Assembly (NCBI GenBank): GCA_938046585.1
Contig: CALIWR010000004.1
Span: 124,001 to 188,000 of the forward strand
Length of the DNA stretch: 64,000 nucleotides
Source of the DNA: an uncultured Propionibacteriaceae bacterium
GTDB taxonomy: Bacteria > Actinomycetota > Actinomycetes > Propionibacteriales > Propionibacteriaceae
Reading direction: 5' to 3'
The position numbers were made by a program, and so were the translations under genes. Positions within the stretch are counted from its first letter, which is position 1, and each line of letters begins with the position of its first letter. Positions 1 to 8,111 of the stretch are shown here, in pieces. Below the pieces are notes generated by a model. It was not told the origin of the DNA, did not search any database, and worked only from the letters and a program-made list of their open reading frames with translations.

Positions 1-1764
1 GTCGGTCACCGGTTCTGTGGCGTGACGCCGCAGCATCTCCAGTTCCGCCCCGAACTGGGCGAACCGTTCCCGGGCGACGTCAGAGAAGGGTCCCTCCCCC
101 AGATCGGTCAAGGCTTCCGCCAGCGACACCCGTTCGCTCGGATCGGTCTCGGCCACCGCCTCAGCCAGAGCCTGCCCGAGTGGGTCGTCGTTTGGTTCGG
201 GAGGCTGCTGCCTTGAGGCGGCCAGTTCCCGGGCCCGCTGCCCCAACAGTTCCAGGTCACCCGGCCCGATGTTCCAGCGCGGTCCGGTCAGCAGCCGGAC
301 CAGGTCTGGGTTCGCGGTTACATCGGCGATCAGCCGCAGGGTGCTCACCACGTCGGCCACTTCCGGCAGCGTCAGCAGGCCACCGAGACCGACGACCTCG
401 GCTGGGATGTCTCGTTCCCGCAGCGCGGCGAAGACCGGCCCGATGTCTTGGTTGCGTCGGGCCAGCACGGCGATCTCGGACCAGCTGGGGGCCTGTGCGG
501 TAGCGTGGGCGTGCTCGATCCGGTCCGCCAGCCAGCTCACCTCGTCTGGCCAGGTGCTCAACAACGCCGTCTCGACTGCCCCCGATGGGGTCGTGTCGGG
601 GGCGCAAAGCAGGTTCTGGCTGAGGTCGTACACCAGGCTGGCGTCGGCTCGCAGCGGCCCGGCCAGCTGGTTCGCGACGTGGAGGATGGCTGGCCCGCTG
701 CGCCGGTTCACGGTCAGCGGCAGCACCGCCGCCGGCGATCCGTCACGGCGCGGGAAGTCGGTGGCAAAGCGCATGATGTTGCTGGGCGCTGCCCCACGCC
801 ACCCGTAGATCGCCTGGAACGGGTCGCCGACCGCGGTCACCGGGTGTCCGGCCCCGGGTTGCCCCGAGAACAGGTGGGACAGCAGCGCGGCCTGAGCCGA
901 CGAGGTGTCCTGGTATTCGTCTAGCAGCACGATCCGGAATTGCTCGCGCAGCTGGTGTCCTACCAGCGCGACGGAGTCAGCGAGCCGGGCCGCGGCAGCC
1001 ATCTGATCGGAGAACTCCACGAGGCCGAGTTCGTGTTTGAGATCGGCGTAGGCCCGGACCAGGGAGGCGATCTCGAGCCGTTCTCGGGCGGTGGCCTCGG
1101 CCCGGCGGACCGAGGCGTATGTTTGGCGGTACCGGTTCTTCGGCGCGGCAGCCAATTCTTGCAGGTACGAGCGGGTCTGCTCGGCTAAGGCCGGCTCGTC
1201 GACCAGGTGCGATTGGAGCTGGCCGTCCAGTGTCAGGACCCGGTCGATTACCGATGCCGGTTGCAGCCGCGTCAGCTGCTGGAACGGGCCAGTCGCCGCG
1301 CCGACCACCCGGGCCGCCAGCTGGTGCCGGGCGGCGCCGGTGAGCATGGTCGGTTCCGCCTCGTACCCCAGCCACAGCCCGTGCTCGCTGACCAGCCGGG
1401 CTGCGAACGAGTCGTAGGTCAAGATCACCTGTTCACCGGCGTCGGCGGTGTCCCCGCCTGTTAGCACGTTGGCACGGACCAGGGCGGTCTGGATCCGCTG
1501 CGCCAGTTCAGCGGCGGCCTTGCGGGTGAAGGTCAGTCCCAGCACCTGCTCGGGCCGCACCTGTCCGCTGCCGACCAGCCACACCACCCGGGCTGCCATG
1601 ACGGTCGTCTTGCCTGTGCCGGCACCGGCGATGATCACGGTCGGTTCCAGCGGTGCGGTGATCGCGGCCAGCTGCTCGTCGGAGAACGGGGTCTGCAGCG
1701 CCGCCACCAGGTCATCGGCGTCACGCAGCGCCGGACGGCGCGGCAGGCGACTCACCGGAAACAT
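1..1764 (-). CDS. adnB: AdnB-like UvrD-family ATP-dependent DNA helicase, C-terminus beyond window
   Basis: Superfamily 1 DNA helicase read on the minus strand from an ATG at 1764; 588 codons are visible and the frame is open to the window edge, so the C-terminal nuclease part is not seen. Walker A GAGTGKTT lies at residues 47-54, motif II DEYQDT near residue 280, and it is followed by a canonical motif III (GDPFQAIYGWRGA). The ATG directly follows the TAA stop of the upstream helicase-nuclease gene. In mycobacteria such a pair, AdnA then AdnB, forms a heterodimer that resects double-strand breaks; the order here is the same. Family assignment is firm; the AdnB label is inferred from order and motifs. 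Confidence 0.85.
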   Translation of the reverse strand, partial: MFPVSRLPRRPALRDADDLVAALQTPFSDEQLAAITAPLEPTVIIAGAGTGKTTVMAARVVWLVGSGQVRPEQVLGLTFTRKAAAELAQRIQTALVRANVLTGGDTADAGEQVILTYDSFAARLVSEHGLWLGYEAEPTMLTGAARHQLAARVVGAATGPFQQLTRLQPASVIDRVLTLDGQLQSHLVDEPALAEQTRSYLQELAAAPKNRYRQTYASVRRAEATARERLEIASLVRAYADLKHELGLVEFSDQMAAAARLADSVALVGHQLREQFRIVLLDEYQDTSSAQAALLSHLFSGQPGAGHPVTAVGDPFQAIYGWRGAAPSNIMRFATDFPRRDGSPAAVLPLTVNRRSGPAILHVANQLAGPLRADASLVYDLSQNLLCAPDTTPSGAVETALLSTWPDEVSWLADRIEHAHATAQAPSWSEIAVLARRNQDIGPVFAALRERDIPAEVVGLGGLLTLPEVADVVSTLRLIADVTANPDLVRLLTGPRWNIGPGDLELLGQRARELAASRQQPPEPNDDPLGQALAEAVAETDPSERVSLAEALTDLGEGPFSDVARERFAQFGAELEMLRRHATEPVTD

Positions 1765-4700
1765 TTAGACCACCTGCTGTCCGGTTGGCCAAGCCGGGCA
1801 GCTCGAGGCGAAGACGCAGTACCGGCAGGAGTCTCCAACGGTCGCACCAAAGCGTCCCTCGGCCAGTACTCGGCCGGCTGCGGCCAGCCGCTGATGCACC
1901 CAGCTCGGGTGATCATGCTGTTCCCCTACGGCGCGCCGCCCCTCGTCGTCGAGCATCGGCAGCGCCTTCGGCTGTTCCAGGTACGGATGGTCACTGAGTG
2001 ACGGCTGCCGCATCACCTTCGGGTACGGGGCATCGCCGTCGTTGCGTCGCAGGTAGATCAGCTCGGCGCCAGCCAGGCGCCGGCTGCCCCCGGTCAGTTC
2101 GTCGAAGGCGCCGAGCTGAGCGGCGAGCTGGTAGACCCCGAGCTGATCCAGGCCGGCCGCCTCGACCGCGCCGGGCACCGAACGTCCGGTCTTGAAGTCG
2201 ACGATCACCAGCCTTCCGTCCGGCATCTGATCGAGCCGGTCCACGCTCCCGGTCAACCGCAGCTCGATACCGGTGGCGGGGTGAAACGGCACCTCGAAGG
2301 GCACCTCAGCCCCCAGCACCCGGCGGCTGCTGCGCGCCTCGGTCCACGCTGCCAGCCGTTCCAGAGCCTCCTCTGCCTCAGCACGTTCCGAGTCCGAAAA
2401 CCACACCGCCTCGAACGGGATCTCGTCCCACACCCGTTCCAGGTGGGCGCCGAGCTGGGAGGGGCTCAGGCCGTCACGTACCGCATGCTCGGCCAGGGCG
2501 TGGACCACTGAGCCGAGATTCGCCGCTGTCGAGCGCCGCCCGCCAGCCTGGGCGCGTCGCTGCAAGAACCACTGGCGGGGACAGTCCAGAAGGGTTCCGA
2601 CCTGGCTGCCAGACAACCGGACCGGTCCGGTACCGGCGGGCAGAGCTGCCCGGGTCCGGTCTCGTATTCCCCACCAGCGGTCTGGGTCGGCTGCCGGCAC
2701 CAGCCGGTTGCCGTTCTCGTCGGTCGCCACGGCCAGGTCCGCCAGCCGCTGTGCCGCCGCTGCCCGGGCGGCCGGGTGTAGCTGGGAATCGACGACCGCG
2801 CGCCGTAATTCGATGACCAGGCCGGTGAGGCTGAGCGGCCGGCGGGGACGGCCGGTTACTGGCACCGGTTCGACACCCAGCTCGGTCAGGAACCGGGAGG
2901 GCTGGTCTGCCTCCTCTTCGGCACCGGCGACCGCGGTCACGACAAGTCTGCGCTGGGCGCGGGTACAGGCCACGTAGAAGAGTCGCCGCTCGGCTGCCAG
3001 CAGCACCGACGCTGGTGTCGGTTCGCCCAGGCCATCGGCCGTCAACCGATCGGTCTCCAGCAGTGAGCCGCGCCGTCGCGGATCGGGCCAGGTCCCCTCC
3101 TGGACTCCGGCCACCACCACGAGTGGCCATTCCAGACCCTTGCAACGGTGGGCGGTGAGGATCCGCACTCCCCGGTCCCGCAGGTCCGACTCCCGGGTCC
3201 TGTCAGCTGGGATCTGCTGGGCGGCCACCTCTGCCAGAAAGCCCGGCACCCCCCGACCACTGCTCAGCTCGTCGTAGCGCTGCGCACCATCGAAGAGCGC
3301 ACAGATCGCGTCCAGGTCTCGGTGCGCGGCCCCGGCCTGGTCTGGCCCGGCCGCCAGTGCCGCAGTCAACCGTTGTGGCCAGGTAGTTCCCTGCCACAGC
3401 AACCACAGTGTCTGGTGAGCGGTGGCGCCGGAAGTCACCGCCCGTCGGCATCGGTCCACCAGCTGAGCCAGGCCGGCGGCCGTCGCCACCTCGGGGGTCG
3501 GTTCGGCCTCGGCGAGCAGCTTCGGCTCGGTCAGCGCCTGCCGGATCAGTTCCGCCGAAGAGCGCGGCGTACCAGCCTGCCCGCGGCGCCGGGCACGCAG
3601 CGCCCGGCCGAGGCGTCGTAACTGGATAGAGTCCAACCCGCCCAGTGGTGACAGCAGCAGTTGCGTCGCGGCGTCCGCGTCCAGCCGTTCCCGGTGGCAG
3701 GCCACCTCGAGCGCCAGCAGCAGCGGCTTCACAGCCCCACAGGTGCCGAAAGCGATCTCGTCGCCGGCTACCTCCACGGAGACCCCGGCGGTGAGCAGCG
3801 ATCGGGTCAGGGAGCTGATCAGGTTCCCGGAGCGCACCACTACCGCCATCTCGGTCCAGGCCAGCCCGTCACACAGATGGGCCCGCCGGAGCAGGTCGGC
3901 GATCTGGTCGGCCTGGGCTGCGGGGTCGGTGTAGGTCAGGACTTCGACCACCCCCGGGGGTTGATTCGGATCCGGCTCGAGGTGGCGAAACCCTTCTCGG
4001 ATCGGTTCCGGGAGCGGACGTGGCAAGGCCAGCCGGTCGGCGATCCGGCGGGTGGCGGCCACTAGCACCGAACCGAGGCGGCAGCTGGTTGACAACGTCA
4101 CCACCGGCGCCGGCTGCCCGTCGACGGTACGGAATTGCTTGGGGAAGTCCAGGATCGCCCGGGGTCGGGCCCCACGGAACTCGTCGATCGACTGGTCGGG
4201 GTCGCCCATCACGATCAGGTCACCCCCGACCGGCACCAGCTGCCGCAACAGACCCGCCTGCGACAGATCGATGTCTTGGTATTCGTCCACCAGCACCGTC
4301 TGGGCGTTGCGCCGGACCTGGTCTCGGATCCGGGGGTCGGCCAGCAGCACCCGGGCCCGGTACACCAGTTCGGCGTAGTCGAGGACCTGCTCGGCCTCCA
4401 GCACGTCGAGGTAGGTGTCGAGGAAGTTCCCCAGGCTGGCCCAGGCTGGCCGCTGGTATTCCCGCCCCCAGGCCCGCAGTACATCGGCGTCGAGGCCCAG
4501 TTGCCGGGCGGTCGCCAGCGCGCCTCGGACCTCACTGGCGAAACCCCGGGTCAGGTAGGCGGCTGCCAGTTCGGGTGGCCAGTCGTTTGGTGAGCGGGCC
4601 GCCAGCACCTCTCGGACCCGGTAGTCCTGCTCGGGGGCGGTCAGCAGCCGTACGGCCTCGCCGTACAGTTCGGGGTCCCCGAAACGGCGGACCACGCTGT

Positions 4701-5022
4701 GGCAGAACGAGTGGAACGTCACCGCCCGGGGAGTTGCCACCGAACGGCCCAGCCGCTGCGCAATCCGGCGCCGCAGGTCGACCGCTGCTCGGCGCGAAAA
4801 AGTGAGGACCAGCACCTGCTCGGCAGCCAGCCCCGCCTGCACCCGGGCGGCCGCCGCCTCGACTAGGGTCGTGGTCTTGCCGGTGCCTGGGCCGGCCAGG
4901 ACTAGCAGCGGCCCGCGCTGGTGCTCCACCACCGACCGCTGCTGCTCGGTGAGTCGTATGTCGTGCCGGCGCGGAGGCCGTGCCGGCACCAACCGGTACC
5001 GCGGTCCTGGTCTGCTCGTCAC
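1765..5022 (-). CDS. adnA: AdnA-like ATP-dependent helicase-nuclease (UvrD fold plus PD-(D/E)XK nuclease)
   Basis: A 1085-residue helicase-nuclease, GTG start. Walker A GPGTGKTT is at residues 44-51, followed by VDEYQDID (motif II), GDPDQSIDEFRGA (motif III) and FYVACTRAQRR (motif VI). The last ~300 residues form a RecB/AddB-type nuclease: a first cysteine in LLDCPRQW, the catalytic IVDFKTG, a QLGVYQL helix and a terminal CRYCVFASSC, which together look like the 4Fe-4S cysteines of AddB/AdnA enzymes. Length is close to mycobacterial AdnA. Together with the gene starting one base after its stop it probably encodes the end-resection motor-nuclease of recombinational repair. Motif III has D where UvrD relatives have Y. 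Confidence 0.88.
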   Translation of the reverse strand: MTSRPGPRYRLVPARPPRRHDIRLTEQQRSVVEHQRGPLLVLAGPGTGKTTTLVEAAAARVQAGLAAEQVLVLTFSRRAAVDLRRRIAQRLGRSVATPRAVTFHSFCHSVVRRFGDPELYGEAVRLLTAPEQDYRVREVLAARSPNDWPPELAAAYLTRGFASEVRGALATARQLGLDADVLRAWGREYQRPAWASLGNFLDTYLDVLEAEQVLDYAELVYRARVLLADPRIRDQVRRNAQTVLVDEYQDIDLSQAGLLRQLVPVGGDLIVMGDPDQSIDEFRGARPRAILDFPKQFRTVDGQPAPVVTLSTSCRLGSVLVAATRRIADRLALPRPLPEPIREGFRHLEPDPNQPPGVVEVLTYTDPAAQADQIADLLRRAHLCDGLAWTEMAVVVRSGNLISSLTRSLLTAGVSVEVAGDEIAFGTCGAVKPLLLALEVACHRERLDADAATQLLLSPLGGLDSIQLRRLGRALRARRRGQAGTPRSSAELIRQALTEPKLLAEAEPTPEVATAAGLAQLVDRCRRAVTSGATAHQTLWLLWQGTTWPQRLTAALAAGPDQAGAAHRDLDAICALFDGAQRYDELSSGRGVPGFLAEVAAQQIPADRTRESDLRDRGVRILTAHRCKGLEWPLVVVAGVQEGTWPDPRRRGSLLETDRLTADGLGEPTPASVLLAAERRLFYVACTRAQRRLVVTAVAGAEEEADQPSRFLTELGVEPVPVTGRPRRPLSLTGLVIELRRAVVDSQLHPAARAAAAQRLADLAVATDENGNRLVPAADPDRWWGIRDRTRAALPAGTGPVRLSGSQVGTLLDCPRQWFLQRRAQAGGRRSTAANLGSVVHALAEHAVRDGLSPSQLGAHLERVWDEIPFEAVWFSDSERAEAEEALERLAAWTEARSSRRVLGAEVPFEVPFHPATGIELRLTGSVDRLDQMPDGRLVIVDFKTGRSVPGAVEAAGLDQLGVYQLAAQLGAFDELTGGSRRLAGAELIYLRRNDGDAPYPKVMRQPSLSDHPYLEQPKALPMLDDEGRRAVGEQHDHPSWVHQRLAAAGRVLAEGRFGATVGDSCRYCVFASSCPAWPTGQQVV

Positions 5023-5343
5023 GGGTGCTACTCAACCACCCGCCTGTGACATCGCCGCCCGGCCAACCCGACCCCAGGCCGCTGGCATGGGTTGGTTCGT
5101 GGTCTGCGACGGGTTCTGTGAGGTCTCACCGGTCACCGCCGCAAGCGACTTCGTCGGGCTGCGTCCGCCCGATACCAAAATCGTTGATCTGACAACAGTC
5201 GTTCTGGCTGACTCGACGAGTTCCTCGAGCCCCCGATCTGTGGTTGGCTGGTTTCGCTGCTCCCCCAGCCGGGGGTCGGGCCCCGGGCTCAGCAGACTGA
5301 GATCTCAAGGTGCGGTCTCAGACAGTGCAGTTGGGAGAAGTGC
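5023..5343. other. Divergent intergenic region and cspA leader
   Basis: No gene is supported in these 321 bases. It separates the divergent adnA-like and cold-shock genes and must hold both promoters; I see no convincing -10/-35 pair. A perfect 10-bp palindrome (TGAGATCTCA) lies at 5298-5307, and a GGGAGAAG ribosome-binding site sits just upstream of the cold-shock ATG. A structured 5' leader would be typical of cold-shock mRNAs, but this is inference. Confidence 0.5.
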
Positions 5344-5547
5344 ATGGCGCAGGGAACCGTCAAGTGGTTCAATGCCGAGAAGGGCTACGGCTTCATCGCC
5401 GTCGAAGGCGGCAACCAGGACGTCTTCGTTCACTACACCGCGATCGATGCGACGGGTTTCCGTTCGCTCGATGAAGGTCAGAGGGTCGAGTTTGAGATCA
5501 CGCAGGGCCCGAAGGGTCCCCAGGCGGATCGCGTTCGCATCATCTGA
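5344..5547 (+). CDS. cspA: Cold-shock domain protein
   Basis: A 67-residue single cold-shock domain, the usual length of bacterial CspA proteins. RNP1 (KGYGFI) is at residues 13-18 and RNP2 (VFVHY) at 27-31, the aromatic and basic surface that binds single-stranded RNA and DNA. Such proteins act as RNA chaperones that melt mRNA structure, in the cold or constitutively. The start is the ATG just after a GGGAGAAG Shine-Dalgarno sequence. A stem-loop begins 13 bases after the stop, so it is probably monocistronic. Which csp paralogue this is cannot be told from one window. Confidence 0.95.
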   Translation: MAQGTVKWFNAEKGYGFIAVEGGNQDVFVHYTAIDATGFRSLDEGQRVEFEITQGPKGPQADRVRII

Positions 5548-5560
5548 GACTTCCTCGTCA

Positions 5561-5593
5561 CGAGGGGTTCCGGTTCCAGCCCGGGGCCCCTCG
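5561..5593 (+). terminator. Stem-loop terminator after cspA
   Basis: A 13-base left arm (5561-5573) pairs with 5581-5593 around a 7-base loop, with two T-G wobbles in the stem. It starts 13 bases after the cspA stop. No T-run follows, which is common in high-GC actinobacteria. Confidence 0.6.
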
Positions 5594-5674
5594 TCCGTGT
5601 GTACGGGTCTCGCCTCGCCCGGGCCGGGGGCCCTGGAATAGATCGATAACCAGGCGCGAGGCATGATGATCAGC

Positions 5675-6184
5675 ATGAGTGACCCCGCCCTGATGCGAAT
5701 CGGCGACGCTGACCGCAACGCCGCCGTGGCTCGTCTGCGCCAGAGCCGGGACGCCGGGCATCTGACCGCCACCGAGTTCCAGGAGCGGGAGGAACAGGCC
5801 CTCGCAGCCCGCACCCAGGGCGACCTAGATCCGATCTTCGCCGACCTGCCTGTGATCGATGCTCACCAGCCACCGCTCAGTTTCGACCTGTACCCACACC
5901 AGGCGATGGCCCCCACCAACGAGCCCGACCCGCCGCCACAGGAAGGTCACGGATCGCCGGCGGCTGCGAGCCAGCAGGGCATCCTGCCGTTTCTGCGGTC
6001 GGTCCCGAACTGGGCCTGGATCGCGATCGTCGCTGCCGTCATCGGCCTGATGGTGGGAGGCTTTTTCCGTACAGGCTGGCACGGCTTCTGGATGCCCTGG
6101 TGGTTGATCTTCTTCATCCCCGGGATCTGGAACAGCGACCGTCGGCAACGGCGACGGGAGCGTAGGCAGCGACGCGACCATTAG
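5675..6184 (+). CDS. DUF1707 (SHOCT-like) two-TM membrane protein
   Basis: The N-terminal ~55 residues are a DUF1707 domain (MRIGDADR..., then GHLTATEFQERE). A hydrophilic Pro/Gln linker follows, then two hydrophobic segments at about residues 112-131 and 137-152 and a strongly basic Arg-rich tail. DUF1707 proteins are widespread in actinobacteria and mostly uncharacterised; the small domain is thought to mediate contacts or regulation at the membrane. Three in-frame ATGs occur (5663, 5666, 5675); the last starts closest to the conserved domain and was chosen. It lies about 100 bases upstream of the telA-like gene, so it could be the first gene of that operon or independent. Confidence 0.75.
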   Translation: MSDPALMRIGDADRNAAVARLRQSRDAGHLTATEFQEREEQALAARTQGDLDPIFADLPVIDAHQPPLSFDLYPHQAMAPTNEPDPPPQEGHGSPAAASQQGILPFLRSVPNWAWIAIVAAVIGLMVGGFFRTGWHGFWMPWWLIFFIPGIWNSDRRQRRRERRQRRDH

Positions 6185-6287
6185 CGCACCCGGCTCCGGG
6201 ATCCGCAGCTACCCCGCTCCCCGCTAGATTGGACCTTGGAACCGTGACTGCCGCGACCGTGGCGCGGCCCTCGACGAAAGGCGATCC

Positions 6288-7520
6288 ATGACCGACCAGG
6301 CAGCTGCGTACGCTCCTTTGACCCCACCTACGGCTGGCGCGTCCCTGACTCTGGAGGCCCCGCCGGCGATGCAGCAGGTCCCGACCACCGCAGCGCCCAA
6401 GATGGCACCCCAGGTGGAGGCCTCCCAGGTACCCGTGCTGGATCAGAAGATCGACGCCTTTATGCAGGCGATCACCAAGGCTCAGGCCAATTCGCCGGAG
6501 TTCTCGGCCCAAGCCGATGCGGTCCGGTCGATGGGAGACGCTGACATCCGCAAGGCCGCTGAGACCTCGAACCGGCTGCTCAACACCCCTGTGAGGGCCA
6601 TGAAGGAGGGAGGCATCTCCCAGGGCAGCAAGGTCGGCCAGACCCTGCTGGATCTGCGCCGGACCGTGGAGGACCTGGATCCCAATCGGGAGGGTGTGGA
6701 GAAGAAGTTCCTCGGAATTTTCCCGGTCGGCAAACGGGTCCAGGACTATTTCCGCAAGTACCAGTCTTCACAGACCCAGCTGAACGCGATCTTGCACGCC
6801 CTGCGCTCGGGCCAGGATGAGCTGACCCGCGACAATGTGGCGTTGAACATGGAGAAGCAGAATCTCTGGCAAACCATGGGGCGACTCAACCAGTACGTCT
6901 ACATCTCCGAGCGTCTAGATGCGAAGCTGACCGCCCAGATCGCCGAGATCGAGATGAGCGACCCGGATCGGGCCAAGGCGATGAACCAGGATGTCCTGTT
7001 CTACGTCCGCCAGAAGCACCAAGACTTGCTTACCCAGCTCGCGGTGTCGATCCAGAGCTACCTGGCGATCGACATCATCATCAAGAACAACATCGAGCTC
7101 ATCAAGGGTGTCGACCGGGCCTCGACCACCACCGTCTCAGCGCTGCGGACCGCGGTAATCGTGGCTCAGGCGCTCGGCAACCAGCAGCTGGTGCTGGACC
7201 AGATCACGGCGCTCAATACCACCACCTCGAATATGATCCAGCGCACCTCGGAGATGCTGAAGGAGAACTCATCCCGGATCCAGGAGCAGGCGGCCAGTTC
7301 CACGATCGGGATCGAGCAGTTGCAGGCGGCCTTCGCGAACATCTACCAAACCATGGATTCGATCGACGAGTTCAAGCTGCGGGCCCTGGACAACATGGCT
7401 CAGACCATCGGGGTGTTGGAGAACGAGGTGGTGAAGTCACGTGACTACCTGGATCGAGCTCAGCGCAATCAGCCGACGCAGCTGCCGGGCCCGGACCTGA
7501 ACGTGGACGTCGCTCGCTGA
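6288..7520 (+). CDS. TelA family (toxic anion resistance) protein
   Basis: A 410-residue helical protein matching the TelA/KlaA family (toxic anion resistance, PF05816). After a ~50-residue Pro/Ala-rich N-terminus come long heptad-like helices, including the family-typical central stretch with repeated Gln/Asn and an invariant-looking EQLQAAF segment near the C-terminus. TelA proteins were named for plasmid tellurite resistance, but their biochemistry is unresolved and most chromosomal copies sit with VWA, AAA+ or phospho-signalling genes, as here. ATG at 6288 follows a GAAAGGCG ribosome-binding site. It is probably the first gene of the coupled operon that ends with the FHA protein. No membrane segment is seen. 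Confidence 0.85.
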   Translation: MTDQAAAYAPLTPPTAGASLTLEAPPAMQQVPTTAAPKMAPQVEASQVPVLDQKIDAFMQAITKAQANSPEFSAQADAVRSMGDADIRKAAETSNRLLNTPVRAMKEGGISQGSKVGQTLLDLRRTVEDLDPNREGVEKKFLGIFPVGKRVQDYFRKYQSSQTQLNAILHALRSGQDELTRDNVALNMEKQNLWQTMGRLNQYVYISERLDAKLTAQIAEIEMSDPDRAKAMNQDVLFYVRQKHQDLLTQLAVSIQSYLAIDIIIKNNIELIKGVDRASTTTVSALRTAVIVAQALGNQQLVLDQITALNTTTSNMIQRTSEMLKENSSRIQEQAASSTIGIEQLQAAFANIYQTMDSIDEFKLRALDNMAQTIGVLENEVVKSRDYLDRAQRNQPTQLPGPDLNVDVAR

Positions 7521-7549
7521 CCGCGGCGAGGAGGACGGGCTGAACGACG

Positions 7550-8110
7550 ATGGGGTTATTCGACTGGTTGAAGTCAGATCAACCCGAGTCTGAGGCGCCA
7601 CCGGCTCCGGCGGGGCCGGCGACTCCCGAGCAGATCGTCGCCTCGCTGGGCCGGGTGGAGCAGATGGCGGTAGACGGCAAGGTCCCGCCACCGGTGCTGT
7701 CACGGGTGTATCGGGTAACCCGGCGGCTACGGGAGACGCTGCCTCGGATGGCGAATGCCGGGCTGGACTCGATGGAACAGTATTCCTTGATGGCCACGGC
7801 CACCGACTATCTGCCCGAGGCCCTTAGTGGCTACCTGCGGCTGCCCCGGGACTGGGCCGACAGCCGTCCTATCGAGGGAGCCAAGACATCGCTGCTGCTC
7901 CTGGTCGATCAGCTCGATCTGCTGGGTTCAACGGTCGACAAGATGTACGACGCCGTGCTCCAGAAGGACGCCCAGGCGCTGATCGCCCACGGCCGGTTCC
8001 TGCAGGAGAGGTTCGGTCAGGCCCCTACCGAACCACCTGCTCCTCCGGCACCACCAGTCACCCGTCCGGCTCCCGTCGGCCCGTCCAACCCGCTCGACCT
8101 GGAGGTCTGA
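7550..8110 (+). CDS. Conserved-looking hypothetical protein in the TelA-kinase operon
   Basis: A 186-residue soluble protein I do not recognise. It opens with MGLFDWLK and has a largely alpha-helical core between about residues 25 and 145, rich in Leu and Arg with a DYLPEAL segment. It ends in a Pro-rich tail (PAPPAPP). The start-proximal region and the predicted helices resemble small partner proteins that accompany TelA genes, but this is a contextual impression. The stop is immediately followed by the TTG start of the AAA+ gene, so translation is likely coupled. A GAGGAGG sequence lies upstream but about 15 bases away, further than usual. Confidence 0.75.
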   Translation: MGLFDWLKSDQPESEAPPAPAGPATPEQIVASLGRVEQMAVDGKVPPPVLSRVYRVTRRLRETLPRMANAGLDSMEQYSLMATATDYLPEALSGYLRLPRDWADSRPIEGAKTSLLLLVDQLDLLGSTVDKMYDAVLQKDAQALIAHGRFLQERFGQAPTEPPAPPAPPVTRPAPVGPSNPLDLEV

Positions 8111-8111
8111 G

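Noticed and set aside
6288..8110. Tellurite-resistance (ter) operon
   Set aside because: No TerD, TerB, TerC or TerZ-like gene is present. A TelA-family protein alone does not indicate tellurite resistance.
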